The notes beneath the pieces are model-generated. The model was not told the origin of the DNA. It ran no database searches and was given only the letters and a program-made list of their open reading frames with translations. A stretch of 64,000 nucleotides of DNA. It comes from Pomacea canaliculata (lineage: Eukaryota > Mollusca > Gastropoda > Architaenioglossa > Ampullariidae). Shown here in pieces: positions 14,001 to 26,883 of the stretch (position 1 is the stretch's first letter; every line of letters starts with the position of its first letter). The translations under genes were made by a program, and so were the position numbers. The DNA is taken from assembly GCF_003073045.1 (NCBI RefSeq), contig NC_037592.1, positions 6,127,924 through 6,191,923 on the forward strand. Direction: 5' to 3'.

Positions 14001-14960
14001 ATATATTAGTGGTAATTATTTTCTTGTAGCGATGAAACTTATTGCTTAACACATCAAAAAAATTTCAGAATGTTTCATCAAGATCTCCGTTGACTTTTAA
14101 GGTCCCTAATTGTATTCTCAGTCATGCATGTGATGTACGTATCGTACAAAATTAATTAAAACTAAAGTCATCTTCATTCAAGAACATTAACACAGTTCCC
14201 ATAGTCTTGTACTTTAGACCTGCCGACACTTCCTATACTTGTTTGTCAGACAGACATTGTTAAAGACTAAATTGTTAAGTGCTCAGCACATGTCAATCCT
14301 TGTATTGTATTAAAGTCTCGAAAACTCTCTGCACAGATAAGTAATGATAAATGATGGATAACAGACTGGAGTGAGATACAAAAGGTATAACCTTGTAAAT
14401 TGTATTCTGTGTATAAACGCTGGTGTTAATTTTGTTTTATACTACAATTTAATAAACTATTTTGTTTGATAAATGAACCATGATTCCATTTTTGTGTTTG
14501 TTTGGTTTGTTTTGTAGTATATCTTTAAGTAGTATCTAAATGTACGAAAATATTCTTAAACTTTACATATCACATTAAATCTCACTAGCTGTAAGATTTT
14601 AATCTGTGATATTTTGGCAACATTTTGTGTGTAAATAAAAATGTTAAACTTTGTGTTTTGGAGATGTTAATTATATTGAATGACACCTGCGTCTTATGCT
14701 TCCTCCCTTCTGCTCCGATTTGGTGTTTGTGTCTGCTTTACGCAGTCTCGTTGTTTTCTGTCTGAACAGTATATTTCTCTAAATATGAAATTTTTGTTGG
14801 ACAAAATATCCCACTCGCACCTCGGGTTGCCGAATTCAATTCATTCCATAATGAGGCTCGTATGGTTAAAAACTTGAACCCGAAACTATAATTTCCCAAT
14901 TTATAGATCCGCAATATAAATATCAATATAAAGATCATTAGATTCAGTAGCACACCCACA
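14001..14960 (+). repeat. 3' UTR and flank of copy B, duplicate of the D flank
   Basis: About 0.9 kb matches 35691-36640 downstream of D, again with scattered single-base indels (for example the AGTCATGCATGTGATGTACG stretch). The match fades near 14930. A weaker relative of the same flank follows copy E near 50230-50310, so the duplication unit of the array includes the 3' flank. Confidence 0.75.
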
Positions 14961-17111
14961 TGTAGAAGCTAGAATTTTACTGAAAAATTCTCCTTGGAAC
15001 TGCCCACCTCTTCCCAGGAACAACACAGAGGAACAGACTGATTGGCAAGAATACTCCTGCAGAAGTTAATTGAATAAATAATGAACTGAGGAATCTGTAA
15101 TCTGGATAGGTGAATGGTGAATGGAGCTGACCTTGCAGAGTTCTTACTAAGCAGCATAAACAGTTAAAGACCTGAATGTCTCTTGAAATTCTGATTAGCA
15201 ATTGTTCTGAAGGCGAGAACAGATAATATATAACATCTTAAAAAAAATCATCAGAAAAGGAGTTTGAATAAGAGCAAGAGAGGTGTTGCGGCATACATGA
15301 TAAAAGGAATAAGATTGGTACCAAAACTTGGTAAACCAGAGTAAATAGGGAGGTTACATCACAGCACATCTACTATGTTGAGCCCTGACAGAAATCGAGC
15401 TAGAGATACCATTAAAGTGATTAAGTCTATCATGAGGGTCGTGCATCAATTGTGTCAAAAGCAGCAAAAAGCGTTAAAATGATAAGTAATGAGATGTCAC
15501 CTTATCCAAAACAGAGGGGATATCATTGATACACTTAAGAACTATACGTACTGTCTCAAGGACCTGGAGGGAAATGGCAAGTGCAAGTACGTTTGTGTTG
15601 TAGAGCAGGCTTTTTTTAAACAGAGGTTTCACTAAAAATGCTGTTTGAAAACATATTACTTCATCCGCTCTTTCAAATCCACCAATTTATACAGAGACAA
15701 ATACTTTTTCACAACAGAATGTGTAACTTCCTCAGGGATTCGCTAGAGGAAAAAAAAAATATTAAGATACAGCTTAAGCTAGGACTTCTTCTTTGTCATG
15801 GACACAAATGAGTGTAATCATTCCAGGCTAAAATGTCACATAGATGGTACTACTTTCGAAATAAACGCAGTTTGTTAGCTTTAAGCTTACGAATTACTTT
15901 GGACTGTCCTGCAGATTGTAAATTTTGATTATTTTCTTTTTTTTGACTTTTTTTGGCTCTTTGATGTCTGGACTCCCTATCATTTCCACTATAAGCATCC
16001 TTGAAGGATGACAAGCACACATGCAATCAGATAAAATAATTTATTTCATACAAACTCACTTTATCAGAATATAAACTATAGTAAAATGTTCGTATGACGT
16101 GTTCGGTCGTGTTCAGAGTGCTGAAACAAACAGAATAACTGTTTTCATTGAACTAATTTAAAACATAAGTTTAAGAAGAACGTTCATGTCAGTCAGCCCT
16201 GCCACTTACTATCTGGATGCCACTGAAAGCAAATGCCGCTAGAAGAGCTTAACTCTTTCTGCTTGCGATCCAGCATAACCGAATCCATAAAAACGTGCTT
16301 GCACACACACATATGAACATGAGGCCAGCAGTCTGCTCGCGTCTTTCCCAAACAAGGGGCGTAATTGAGATGACACACATTTAACCTTCAAGAGTTAATC
16401 TCCCACAATTCAGAGTTATCTCTATCTGACTAGAGTCATCTCTAAACTTGAACTTCCGCGCCACTCTACAGGTATCTGTCAGAAATCTTTACTTTTATTT
16501 ATTTAGTTGTTTGGTATGGTAGCATGGTAAATTTTTACATCTTCGTTTATGCAGTTTTCTGAAACATCAAGATTATTTTTCTTTGAGACATACGTTTTCG
16601 CACGCTGCTGATTGCATGGGACCGTAATTAGCGTTTTTTTCTTTACTTTTGTTTACCTTTAACTTAATTTTTAAAATTCAGTTTACACATGCGTGGTTGT
16701 GTGGTGTCTGTGTTTGTCACATTCTCTGCAATTGGAATCTTTCAATTTTTACAATTTTATTGACGTTATAATATCCGTTTCAGTTAATTGTGACCTTTTA
16801 GCGAATCAGTATCATATCGTATGGACAATCACATGGATTTCTAAAAAAATTGTACGTATGTAAGAATTTCAGAAATAACGACTTATCCAACAGTATCAAG
16901 TAATCATAACCAAAAGCAACATCTGCTCGCTTCTGTAAATCGTTCCACTTTAAAAATACCCTGTATTAATATGCTCACCCTTGGGTGGTAATACATCATG
17001 AAAGAAGACAGCATGTAAATACGAAAGTATTCAAAAGATCCATACCTGTATCGATAACTTATAAAAGGAGCACCCATTGACCAAAATGCAAGTTATAAGT
17101 ATACAGATTAA

Positions 17112-17269
17112 CCCAACGTTTTGTGACTTTTTGCATTAAGAAAGGCAGCTTCAAGCTGTTTTTCAGTCCACAACTACCTCGAAGTGTGTTCTCTCGAATC
17201 TCTGGCTTCTAACAGATATGTCACAGAGCATGTCACTGTTGCTGCTATATCTATTCAAGCCACATTAAG
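17112..17269. repeat. Direct repeat, first copy (partner at 17626-17783)
   Basis: About 158 bp from the TTTTGTGACTTTTTGCATTAAG stretch to TATTCAAGCCACATTAA recurs 514 bases downstream with about 85% identity by eye. No coding potential is evident. It may be a local duplication or two copies of a short mobile element. Confidence 0.7.
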
Positions 17270-17625
17270 AGAGACGTGTGTGAAACCTTTTTTTGGAGGT
17301 CACTTCACTGGCTCTTTACCTTTTGGGGGGGGGGGTATTATGAAGGGTTTATATTTATATAAAGAGTGTCTTAAGGAAAAGTTACAAAAAACACTTTGAT
17401 GTAGCACTATAAATATCAGCCAACTGACTAAAACAACGTCTGAACAGCAAGTGAGGCTGGGTCAGATTGGGTCACATGGGGAATGCTTGGTGTGTTGCTG
17501 TTTCACTAACAAATTGTGGTCGTTAACAAAGCAAACTTTTAGCGGAAAATGTTCGTCGTTATCCAAGTGGTACATTAACACAAAAGCATTCATTCACCAG
17601 GTTTTCACTATATACATACTACCTA

Positions 17626-17783
17626 GCCAAAGGTTTGTGACTTTTTTGCATTAAGAGTTGACTACAAGCTGTTTCAGCCCACAACTACCATCGAAATATA
17701 TGTTCTCTCGAATCTTATCTCTGGCTTCTACAGATATGTCACAGACATCTGTTGCTGGCTATTTCTATTCAAGCCAAATTAAT
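17626..17783. repeat. Direct repeat, second copy (partner at 17112-17269)
   Basis: Second copy of the repeat described at 17112. It has small indels, including a missing segment in the middle around CAGAGCATGTCACTG. Confidence 0.7.
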
Positions 17784-18142
17784 ACACTTTTTTGGATACC
17801 CCACTAAACAATTTAAGCTGTATTTTATATTCCAAGATTTTTTAGGTTTTTTGTCAGAACTGATCTAGCAGAATGAAAGAATGGAGTGATTACTCTATAA
17901 AAGTTATTCTTGGTAAGCATCTTTTGTGATAATTTAAATATAATGGTTATCTTGACCAGTAGAGAAGTCTGCTTCAGCAGTGTGAATGTTAAGTTCAGTG
18001 CATTTTAGAATACTGTACATTAGTACTGAAAGATGAAAAATATATTTACTGTATTATGACTATTTTTTTTAAATTTTATAATCAGAAGGAAGCAACAGCC
18101 TTGAGATATGGAAGTGGACCAAAGCAAGAAAATATGTTGGTA

Positions 18143-21100
18143 ATGGCCATGGATATCGATCCAGAGCCTTGGGAGTCTACTGACCATGTTTTAAGCCCGC
18201 AGAGACTTCACTTTGAAGAGACCTCACCGCTGAGTGCAAAGGCAACAGAACTTAAGGCAGCTGCTGCATGTGGCAACTGGAGTCTTGTCCACACTTGTTG
18301 AGTTCCAGCAGCATCACTAAGTGTGAAATAGAGCAGAAGCTGTCTTTTCCATACCCTGGCAGCAGCACCAGAAGTCAGTCTGCCATTTGCACAAGATATA
18401 CTGACGAAAATATTGATACACAAAATTGACATCAACATGGTAGACAAAAACAAAGACACAGCTATCGTGCTTGCTGCTAGATGTGACAACACAAAGATGG
18501 TGATAGAACTTTTATCCAGACAGGCAGCTTTACCACAGGATGAAACACATGTGTGTTCTTTCTTGCAGACTCTGACAAAAACTTGGAAACAAGAAGAGGC
18601 ATGCTATATGCATGTGCTTGTTGTAAAACTGTTGTGGGACAGACTAAAAGACAGAGCACTACATAGTTGTCAGAAACTACTTCATGGGACACTGGTCCAG
18701 CTGGCAGTGACATTTCATGTGTCTCTTGTGCGTGAAATGTTCTTAACAAAACTACAACTGAACACTCTGGACAGTGAGGGAATGGCTGTATTACACCGAT
18801 TGGCCATGTTTTGATAGCGATAACCATGTTCGTCTTGTTCACTTTCTAATCAACAAAGGGGGCAAACATCCACCTACAGAACACTACAGGGGACACAGCT
18901 CTGGCATGTTGCAGCAAAACAGAACAACTGGATGATGATGGGAGCTTTGTTAAGAAGACAGGCTACCACTGATGTAGCTGATTGCGATCAGCGCTCTGTG
19001 TTACACATTCTTGCTTCTCACACTGATCCTGAATGCTTTTCTAAGATTGACCAGATACTTACATTGTTGATTTGTAACAATAATGACCTCAACAAAAAAG
19101 ACGGTCATGGTAATACAGCCTTACATCTGGCAGCACTTGCTGGTAACGTAACATTTATGAAGAAATTATTAGATGGTGGTGCTTGTGCTGATTGGTGTTA
19201 ATGACAAAAACAAAAGACAGTGTTGCACATGATAGCTATGACCAAAAGCAACATCTTTTCAACGTTTGATTCATGCATGAGCATTCTCATGCTGATTTTA
19301 AAAAAGAGGGGCAGATGTTGACAAAGTAGATAGTGAGGGTAACTCAGCTGTGCACATTGCTGCCAAACATGAAAACTGGGTTCTGGTGAATTTTTTGTTG
19401 AAATACGTAGACAATACTACTCAGCTGACAGCGAAGGCTTCAACATTTTGCACAGATTTGCAATGAAGCCATTTTGCCAGGATGAATGTATTGTTTTACA
19501 AGCTGTCTCAGAAGGTTGCTGATATAAATGCAAGAAGTTGGACTGGTGATACAGCCATAGACCTAGCTGTTAAGGGTCAAAACTGGGGGCTTGTGAAGCT
19601 ATTAGTAGAAGGAGGTGCTGCGTGGTATGAAATAGATGATGAAGGATATGATGTACTTAAACAATTTGCAATGGCAGAAAATACACAAGATTTTTGCTTT
19701 CCCTTTTTTCTAGAAAAAAGCATTAACTATAACACCCAGTCTTTGGTTGGAGACAACAGCATTGCATCTGACATGCGAGATATGGTAAACGCTCTGAAGT
19801 TGAACGCATTGTAAAACATGTAGAAAACATTGATGAGGTAGATTCTGAGGGCTTGACAGTTATTCAGAGATTAGTTATGAAAGCAACTAATGTGAGTTCT
19901 AGGCACTATTTTTGATCCATCATCTTCTTGAACGTGGTGCTGATTATACTCGTTGCGATCCAAATGGTGACACTGTGCTGCACCTGGCTACCAGGAATGG
20001 CCACTGGAAGGTTGTCAAATGCTGGTGAGCTTGGAGTAAGGACAGACACGCTTGACAGTGAGGGATTTTCAATTCTTCACAGAGTAGCAGTAGCAGGCAA
20101 GGATTCTTACTCACAGAATATGATATTGAAAAAACTTTTACAGAGTGGGTGCATGCATGAAACAAAAGGATCTTCAGGGAACACACCTCTCCATCTTGCT
20201 GTCCAACATCAGAACTGGGCTGTGGCTAAAGAGCTCGTTCAGTGTGGGGCAGAAGTCAATGAACTTGATCTTGAAGGTACACCATCCTTCAGAGACTGGC
20301 ACAGATGAAAGATGCTTGCTTGTCGCTGGCTCAGCTTCTGCTCGAAAAAGGAGCTAGATGTGATATAGTATCATACCAGGGTGACACCATTTGTGATATA
20401 ATTGCTGACAGTGAAAACTGGAACATGAATAGAGTGTTTACTTAAGCACGGTAGTGCCTGCGTTTAAAGAATATGAAAACAAAATATCTTTTACACTGTT
20501 TGGCTTCTAGCTCCCATGGAGATATGCATACCGATGTCTGTGACCTCCTGATTGAGAAAGGATGGTCTGTTGATGCTGAAGATCATGATGGTAACACGCC
20601 ACTTCACCTCACAGCCAAGGCAGGTAACTGGAAATTGATGGAACACTTAATACAAAAAGGTGCAAGTGGTAGAACGTTAGACAGTTCAGGAATTTCTATA
20701 TTGCACAGATTTGTTACTGATGTGACTAGGGATGTGTTGGGTGATGAAGAGTACCAAGCTACTCTAAATCTGATCCTCTCATCTGGTGTCAAAGTAATGC
20801 AACAGATCCTCAGGGTAACACGGCATTACAAATTGCAGCAAAACGTAGACTGATTTACATTGTAGACTGTCTTATAGATAAAGCTGAAAATCCAAATGCT
20901 AAAGACAGTGATGGCTTTACTCTCTTGCTGAGATTATCACAGATGCCCTCTAAAAGTTGCTTTTCCCATTGTTATGACCTACAGAAGAAAGGTGTTGACA
21001 TCAACACCTGCACAACTAATGGGGAATCAGCTCTTCACCTTGCAGTCAAAAGCAACAACTGGCCCATGGTACATTTTCTGCTGAACAGAGGTGCACTGTT

Positions 21101-22830
21101 TAATGTGCAGGATTTGGAACAGATGTATACCATACATAGACTAATAAAATGTTCTACTTCGGCCTATTGTGGTAGTGATGAACTCAGATTGATGACACTG
21201 TTGACAGACATGGGACTCTCCATTGCTATGCCAGATTCCTGTGGAAGGACACCAGCAGAACTTGCATTCAAACATAAGAAATGGAAACTTTTGAAATACC
21301 TCTTAGAATTGGGAGCACAATTAAATCCCACTCCTAGTAAAGGAAACTCACTTTTCCATGAACTTGCTAAACTTGATTTCATCAAAAAGGAGGCAGCAGA
21401 AGTTACACATCTCATTGTTAACCATGTTTCAGGCATCAACCTAAAAAACAACGTTGGTGATACACCTGTCCATGTGGCTCTCAATGAAGACAACTGGGAC
21501 GTTGTAAAAGCCTTTGTGGAACATGGGGCTGACCCAAACATACTTGACAGGAAAGGACAGTGTCTCCTTCACAAATTTGTTACAAATCTTAATCAGAAAA
21601 TAGTGTTCCCCTTGTAAAGGCTCTAGTGAAGCATGGTGCAGAGATAAATTGGAGAGGACCCAATGGTAAGACCGCTTTGCAATTAGCAGCTAGTAACAGT
21701 GAGTGGAAAATGGTTGTAGCCCTCATTGAATTAGGTGCTGACTGCATACTCACTCCTAAGGAAAAGCTGTCAGCTCTTAGGAACCTTCATTGCCTGACAT
21801 GGAGAGATGAGAAAAAGCTGAAACTTTTCATTAATTGCATCACAAATAATGTCTCAGGATCTGACATCAATACTACATTAAAAAAAGAATTTAGAGGTTA
21901 TGAAAACCCTTTGCTGCAAAAATGTGTAGAGACGTGCAACTGGATGATGGCAAAGGCCTTGGTGGAATGTGGAGCAGAAGTAAGTCTGATTCTTGAAAAT
22001 AAAGCACTCTTGCAGCTAATCATGTCCAGACCTTTAACACAAGCCTGGACACCTTTTTTTGATTTGTTGATTTCTAAAGGCTTGACATCAACACCAGACT
22101 TGAGAATCATCCCCAGTTCTTTTTCAGTAAGGAAGTCATCAGAAGCTTAATTCATGAAAAAGACGTCTCCAGATGTTTGTTCTGTGCATGGCTCAAGAGG
22201 GAGCTAACCCTTTAATTGTCAACTGTAGGGGACAGACACTGCTCAGGAAAGTTACAGACTTCAATAGACGTGGTACGCTTAATGCTCTCATAAAACTCTC
22301 CCACGGGGGTGACAACTCATCAACCGAAGATTACAGAAGCCATTTTACAATCTGAGAGATCCTTATGTAACTATAATGTCTCACCAACAGAAAATGCAAT
22401 ACAAGACTATAATATTTGTGCCCTCAAAATGTTGATTGGATCTGGTGCAAGTTCAAATGCGAGTTATTTCGGCTGAACACAGAATATCAAATGATACTGG
22501 CTGACGAGGTAGATGCAAATGAGGAAGTTAGAGAGCTTCTGGAAGTCTTAGACCAGGCTGCCAGTCAACCTCGCTCACTCACATCACTGTGTCGTTTGAC
22601 TGTCTCTCATTTGCTTGGTTGTGGGCCTTGCAGGCCAGACAAAATCAAGCGCTTGGAAATCCTTCTTTATTGAAAGTCTTATCTCTTTTTCTGATTTAGT
22701 GTCAACAGAGGTTCTGTCACAAAAACATGAAGATGTTCATTCTGGTTTATCAGAAGACAGTAATGACTTCAGTAGCAACAGTGATTATAATGACAGTGGC
22801 GATGAAATAGATGGCATCATCATCATATGA
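18143..22830 (+). pseudogene. Copy C: ankyrin-repeat/SOCS-box gene, frame-interrupted and internally deleted
   Basis: Exon 2 begins at 18086 after an acceptor. The start at 18143 gives MAMDIDPEPWESTD, which aligns with the MSSTPMDCDQQPESS start of D. The usual blocks follow, with a SOCS box near 22575-22700 (SLTSLCRLTVSH) and an acidic tail rich in Asp and Ser. The frame breaks at least ten times; the first, near 18297, is a one-base loss relative to D. The Cullin-box part (LPIPP in D) is itself shifted. About 1.7 kb present in A and D is missing: near 20090-20130 the sequence passes from a unit matching D at 31060 to one matching D at 32860. This copy is clearly more divergent from D than A or F is, so it is probably an older, inactive member. 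Confidence 0.75.
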
Positions 22831-24159
22831 TGATTGCTAATTAAATGATTAAATAATTTGAACTGTGAATAGCTGACAGGTTGAGTATATCTGCACATAA
22901 CCGCTTTTCCCAGCCCTTGTCTTACACAAGGAGAATTTATGTTGGTCACAAGTTTTTTTCCTCAAACAGCTTCGCTTGATCTAATGGAAACACATCAATC
23001 ACTGCAATGATCATAAATAAAGTCTTCATATTAACTAATGATTTATCAATAACAGTGTTAGGTCTAGTGGCATACTTGCAGTTAATTCTATTGAAATTAC
23101 TTGAATATTTGGAAATAATGCACAAAGTTGTATGGTGTAGGTGTAGTTTAACCACAAAAAAAAAAATCATCCTGTTCATGCTTTTTTGGAGGGTTCACTG
23201 CAACTTTATGAGGTGACTGTTGCGAACAACTTTCCTGCTTCTTCCTGTTGGTTGTGAAGACACCAAGTGCTATGCTATAACTTTTAAAAATTCGGTGTCA
23301 AGCTTTTTTAAACTTGGGAATAACCAGTATGTAGGCAGGTCAGTTGGAGTTGCCTCCTTATGCTGGGTGAAAGCTCCTATGCAAATGAATGTCTCCTACA
23401 TGGCTGCAGGCCTCAGGAAGTCTTGTCATGCATGTGCAATGGACAGACTGAAGAGATCCATCATGTGCAATTATAATCCATGGTTCCAGAAGTTTCTGTG
23501 AAATGGGCATTGCGTTACATGGAAGTCACATTTATAAGATAGTTTGTATTTCATATTCTGTATAAATTGTCAGTCATAAATAAAATCCTATTACTCAAGT
23601 GTGTAATAGTTCATTTTTTTTTTTTAATTTTTGGCAGAAACGTTTTACGTATCTCATGTTTGATTTGAGGTACGAAAGCTTACCCTACAACTAGGTATAG
23701 TAGACGATGTTGATATACTGTACGTGAATTCTGACCACTTCATTTGAGCCCGGCTGCATGATTTGCGATGAATGTCTAAGGGCAAATGTCGATCTCAGAA
23801 GTTATTCTATAACGTTCTTTGAAATCGTCTGTCAAAAATGAACCTCGCCCATGCTCAAAATCACTAACAGCTGTAGCCATTGTATCTTCGCACGAGTTAA
23901 CATCTTATTCTGTTTAAAATCGAAATGGTCCTCATAAGATCTTTACTGTTCTTTAATGCAACAGTATAATGTTGTAATGAGTTTACTGAAACAGGTAGAA
24001 AACATTAAATAAATGGCAGGCATTGTGACTACAGCTCAGACTGGGAATCATGATGTAGCACATAAACAATTGTCAACAACGGATATGACGACCAATCCAC
24101 AGAATCAGGTTTCCCCTCTTTTCGTCAGCATATAACAGAAACTACATCAAAAACAAAAC
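22831..24159. other. 3' flank of copy C and intergenic sequence
   Basis: No convincing gene. AATAAA at 23579-23584 could end the copy C transcript. The open frame at 23220-23501 has no recognisable domain and no counterpart after other copies. Confidence 0.45.
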
Positions 24160-25160
24160 AAGTTTGTAAACAAAATGTGGAGAGAACTAAAATTTCCTCT
24201 GAGCGTTAGTGACGTCACTAGGTGTAACGTAGAAAACCTCAGAAGCGGTAGCCGGAGACAGTTTTTATGGACAACAAAATCTATAAACAGGTGTAACATC
24301 AAAGCAATGTGTTACATTATAAGATGTGAACTCATGACCTTATAATCTTCACCTCAACAATGACAAACCAATTTTGATTCTGCGCTACCCAGACGGATAC
24401 AAGAACCAGTTTCTGCCAGTTCTTTAGACTATCTCTAGTGTTACGTAACCAATAAGGTTGACGGGTAAAAGGTACAGCCCCATCAACTTCCTTTTCTGGT
24501 CTTTTTTTGAACTACAGCTGGGACATGGCACTTTATTATTGAATTACTGTTATTAATTACGAAACTAAATTTTACTTTCCTCTGTCAAAGTTGTCAGTCG
24601 GCAGTAGTCACATGACAACACTACTTACCTGCAGTCAACATAGCCATTGCAGGCCCCTCACCTATTCAGGTAAAGTGACCTCTTTAACTACTCATTAACG
24701 ATAAAGTTTATACACACGCAACACTCGAGTCGAGTTACAGGCCAACAATCATTTGTGATTTTAAAAACCAAAAAACTGACTGCGATCTTTGCCGTTGACC
24801 TCAGGTGTTCAGGTATAGTCTGTAAAACATGGCTGACTGTCATGTCGACGAGATACAAATAACGATTCCTGACAAAGAAGGTCATTGCCTCCGTTTTAAC
24901 ATCTCTTCAAAGCTACATCTGTAGATATCTATTTGTGTCTTTAGGCAGAAGTAGTCCTTGTGTCTACAAAAGTCTGCTTGTAAACAAACTTCTCTATTTC
25001 TGTACATTAGTAGATTACACTAATCTACACGAAAGTTGTCTGCACAGTATTTTTGGAACTGTTGTGTATTTCCTGTTTAACCTGCTTCTACTTTTCTTTT
25101 CACAAAAGATCTTGAGACAAGTCAAATTTCGAGAAACACTGAAAGAAGAGACCAGTGTAC
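24160..25160 (+). promoter_or_regulatory. Promoter/first-exon unit P1 upstream of copy D
   Basis: About 1 kb that recurs as P2 at 25620-26625, and in part as P3 at 56090-56700 before copy F. It holds an exon-like segment ending CCTATTCAG|GTAAAGTG, with the donor after 24669. A CRE-like palindrome TGACGTCA lies at 24210-24217 in this unit only. Conservation across three units, centred on the exon and donor, is the reason for calling it a promoter; no transcript evidence is available. Confidence 0.55.
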
Positions 25161-25545
25161 TTTTATTGATCCCCAGGTGCAGTTCAAAATACTGTTCGTA
25201 CTAGCAATAATATATATATAGATATGCATGAGATAAAAGAGATGATATAAATGTAGATATTGAAATAGTGTCTCTCCCTTACACAGTAAAGATAAGAACT
25301 CACATGCCAACACATGATCAGAAATAGAGAGGATTGGGGATGCCTTCCTGAGGATTTGCTGATGCCAAGTCCCTCTGGCTGGTTCCGGTGATCTTGGAAC
25401 AAATATTAACAATGGAGACGAGACTGTCCTGTTCCCTAAGAAGAGGCTGTGAAACCAAGAGATTAAAGAAAAAGTGATGAGACTTTCGATGAAGGACTGA
25501 TAGAACCGAGTGAGGATGACAGAGAAAGTCAGTGTCAGATTTTGA
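25161..25545 (-). mobile_element. LINE 3'-end fragment (CR1/L2-like), copy 1
   Basis: On the minus strand the reading SIVNICSKITGTSQRDLA, followed in another frame by ILRKASPILSISDHVLACEF, resembles the C-terminus of CR1/L2-type LINE ORF2 proteins. The 3' end is GGGGATCAATAAAA. An almost identical copy lies at 38650-39035 and begins and ends at the same bases. This copy sits at the 3' edge of promoter unit P1, before P2. The family assignment rests on the C-terminal pattern and tail only. Confidence 0.6.
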
Positions 25546-25619
25546 CTGTATTGGTGTTTCGTACCATTTTTATAGAGGAGTGGTTGAATGGTTGATTATT
25601 ATCCCAATAAAATACGTCT

Positions 25620-26625
25620 TTTAACTTTTTTAGAGACAAAAACCTCAGAAAACAGTAGCCAGAGAAAGCTTTTGGCAGAAAACAAAATCTATGGTATCAA
25701 ATTAAAAACAGAAGTGTGTTCTATTATAAGATTTTCACTAACGAGTTTATTGTCTTCACGGCAATATTGACAACCCACTGTGTCACCGGGTACCCAAACC
25801 GGTACACAAACCAGTTTCTGTCAGTTATTTATAATAGTCCCAAGTTACATCACCCGTTCTGAAGTTCACAGTTGAACGGAAGAGGTGCAGAAAGAGGTTG
25901 AAGGCGCGAAGGTACAGCCCAATCAACTTCCTTTTCTTATCTCCTTGTCCTACAGTTGGGACATGGCTCCTTAGTATTGAATTCCTGTGACTAATTACGA
26001 AACAATCGGCAATGCGATTGCTGTCTGTCAGAGATGTCTGTCATGACAACGCTGCTTACCTGTCGCTGCAGTCAACATGGCGATAGCAGACGTCTCACCT
26101 GTTCAGGTAAAGTAGCTTTAACTACGCATTAACAGTTTGTAGTTGAATTAGCTTCTTTATACACACGCCACACTCCCATTTGTACTACAGGCCAATAATC
26201 ATTTGTTATTTGGAAAAAAAACCTGACGTCTATCTGTAGACCTCAGGTGCTCATGTATAGTCTGCAAAACATGGCTGACTGTCATATCGAAGCACAAATA
26301 CCATTCCTGACAAAGAAGGTCGTTACCTCTATTTTAACATCGACGAAAATCTCTTCGAAGCTATATCTGTAGATATATATTTCTGTCGTTAAGCAGCAGT
26401 AGTCCTTGTTTCAACCAAAGTCTGCTTTTACACAAACTTCTCTAGTGTGTATATTAGTAGACTACACTAATCTAAACCGAAAGTTACCTGCACATTATTC
26501 TTGGAACTGCTGTGTATTTCCTTTTTAACCTGCTTCTACTTTTCTTTTCACTGGTACACAAAAGATCCTAGGACCAGTCAATTTTCGAGAAACACTGAAA
26601 GAAGAGACATGTGTATTTTTATCTT
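25620..26625 (+). promoter_or_regulatory. Promoter/first-exon unit P2 upstream of copy D
   Basis: Tandem duplicate of P1, separated from it by the LINE fragment. The exon-like segment ends ACCTGTTCAG|GTAAAGTAG, with the donor after 26106. It is the exon 1 nearest to D, so the 5' UTR intron of D would run from 26107 to 28594. Sequence downstream of the exon (an ATGGCTGACTGTCAT stretch, then the segment around 26430-26620) is also shared with P1, so the whole unit, not just the exon, was duplicated. Confidence 0.55.
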
Positions 26626-26883
26626 ACAACCTTCCTACAACAACCCACGAGACTGATGTTCACCAAAGTGCAAAATCACTTTTCGAAAAGACGAAGAAAA
26701 TAAATCAGCTAAACATTCCGTTCCACGTTTAATCATAAAGGTGAAACGAAGTACATCAAAATATTCTCTAACACTCAAACAAGAGATGCCATTGTTCAAC
26801 CCCGCGTACCCAGCATCCTTCAACCAACCACTAGTCACCATGGACAACAGGAAGATGACACCCTACTTGACCACCAACCCAAA

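Larger units (their letters stand above)
14961..18085. other. Intergenic region and upstream sequence of copy C
   Basis: AT-rich with no convincing gene. It should contain the promoter and first exon of copy C. A donor-like CTCTACAG|GTATCTG near 16470 is the best candidate, but it is weak. The 3' border is a splice acceptor (TTTTATAATCAG) ending at 18085, matching the exon-2 acceptors of D and F. Confidence 0.4.

Noticed and set aside
23220-23501. 93-codon open frame downstream of copy C
   Set aside because: Not recognisable, and nothing similar follows A, D or E.
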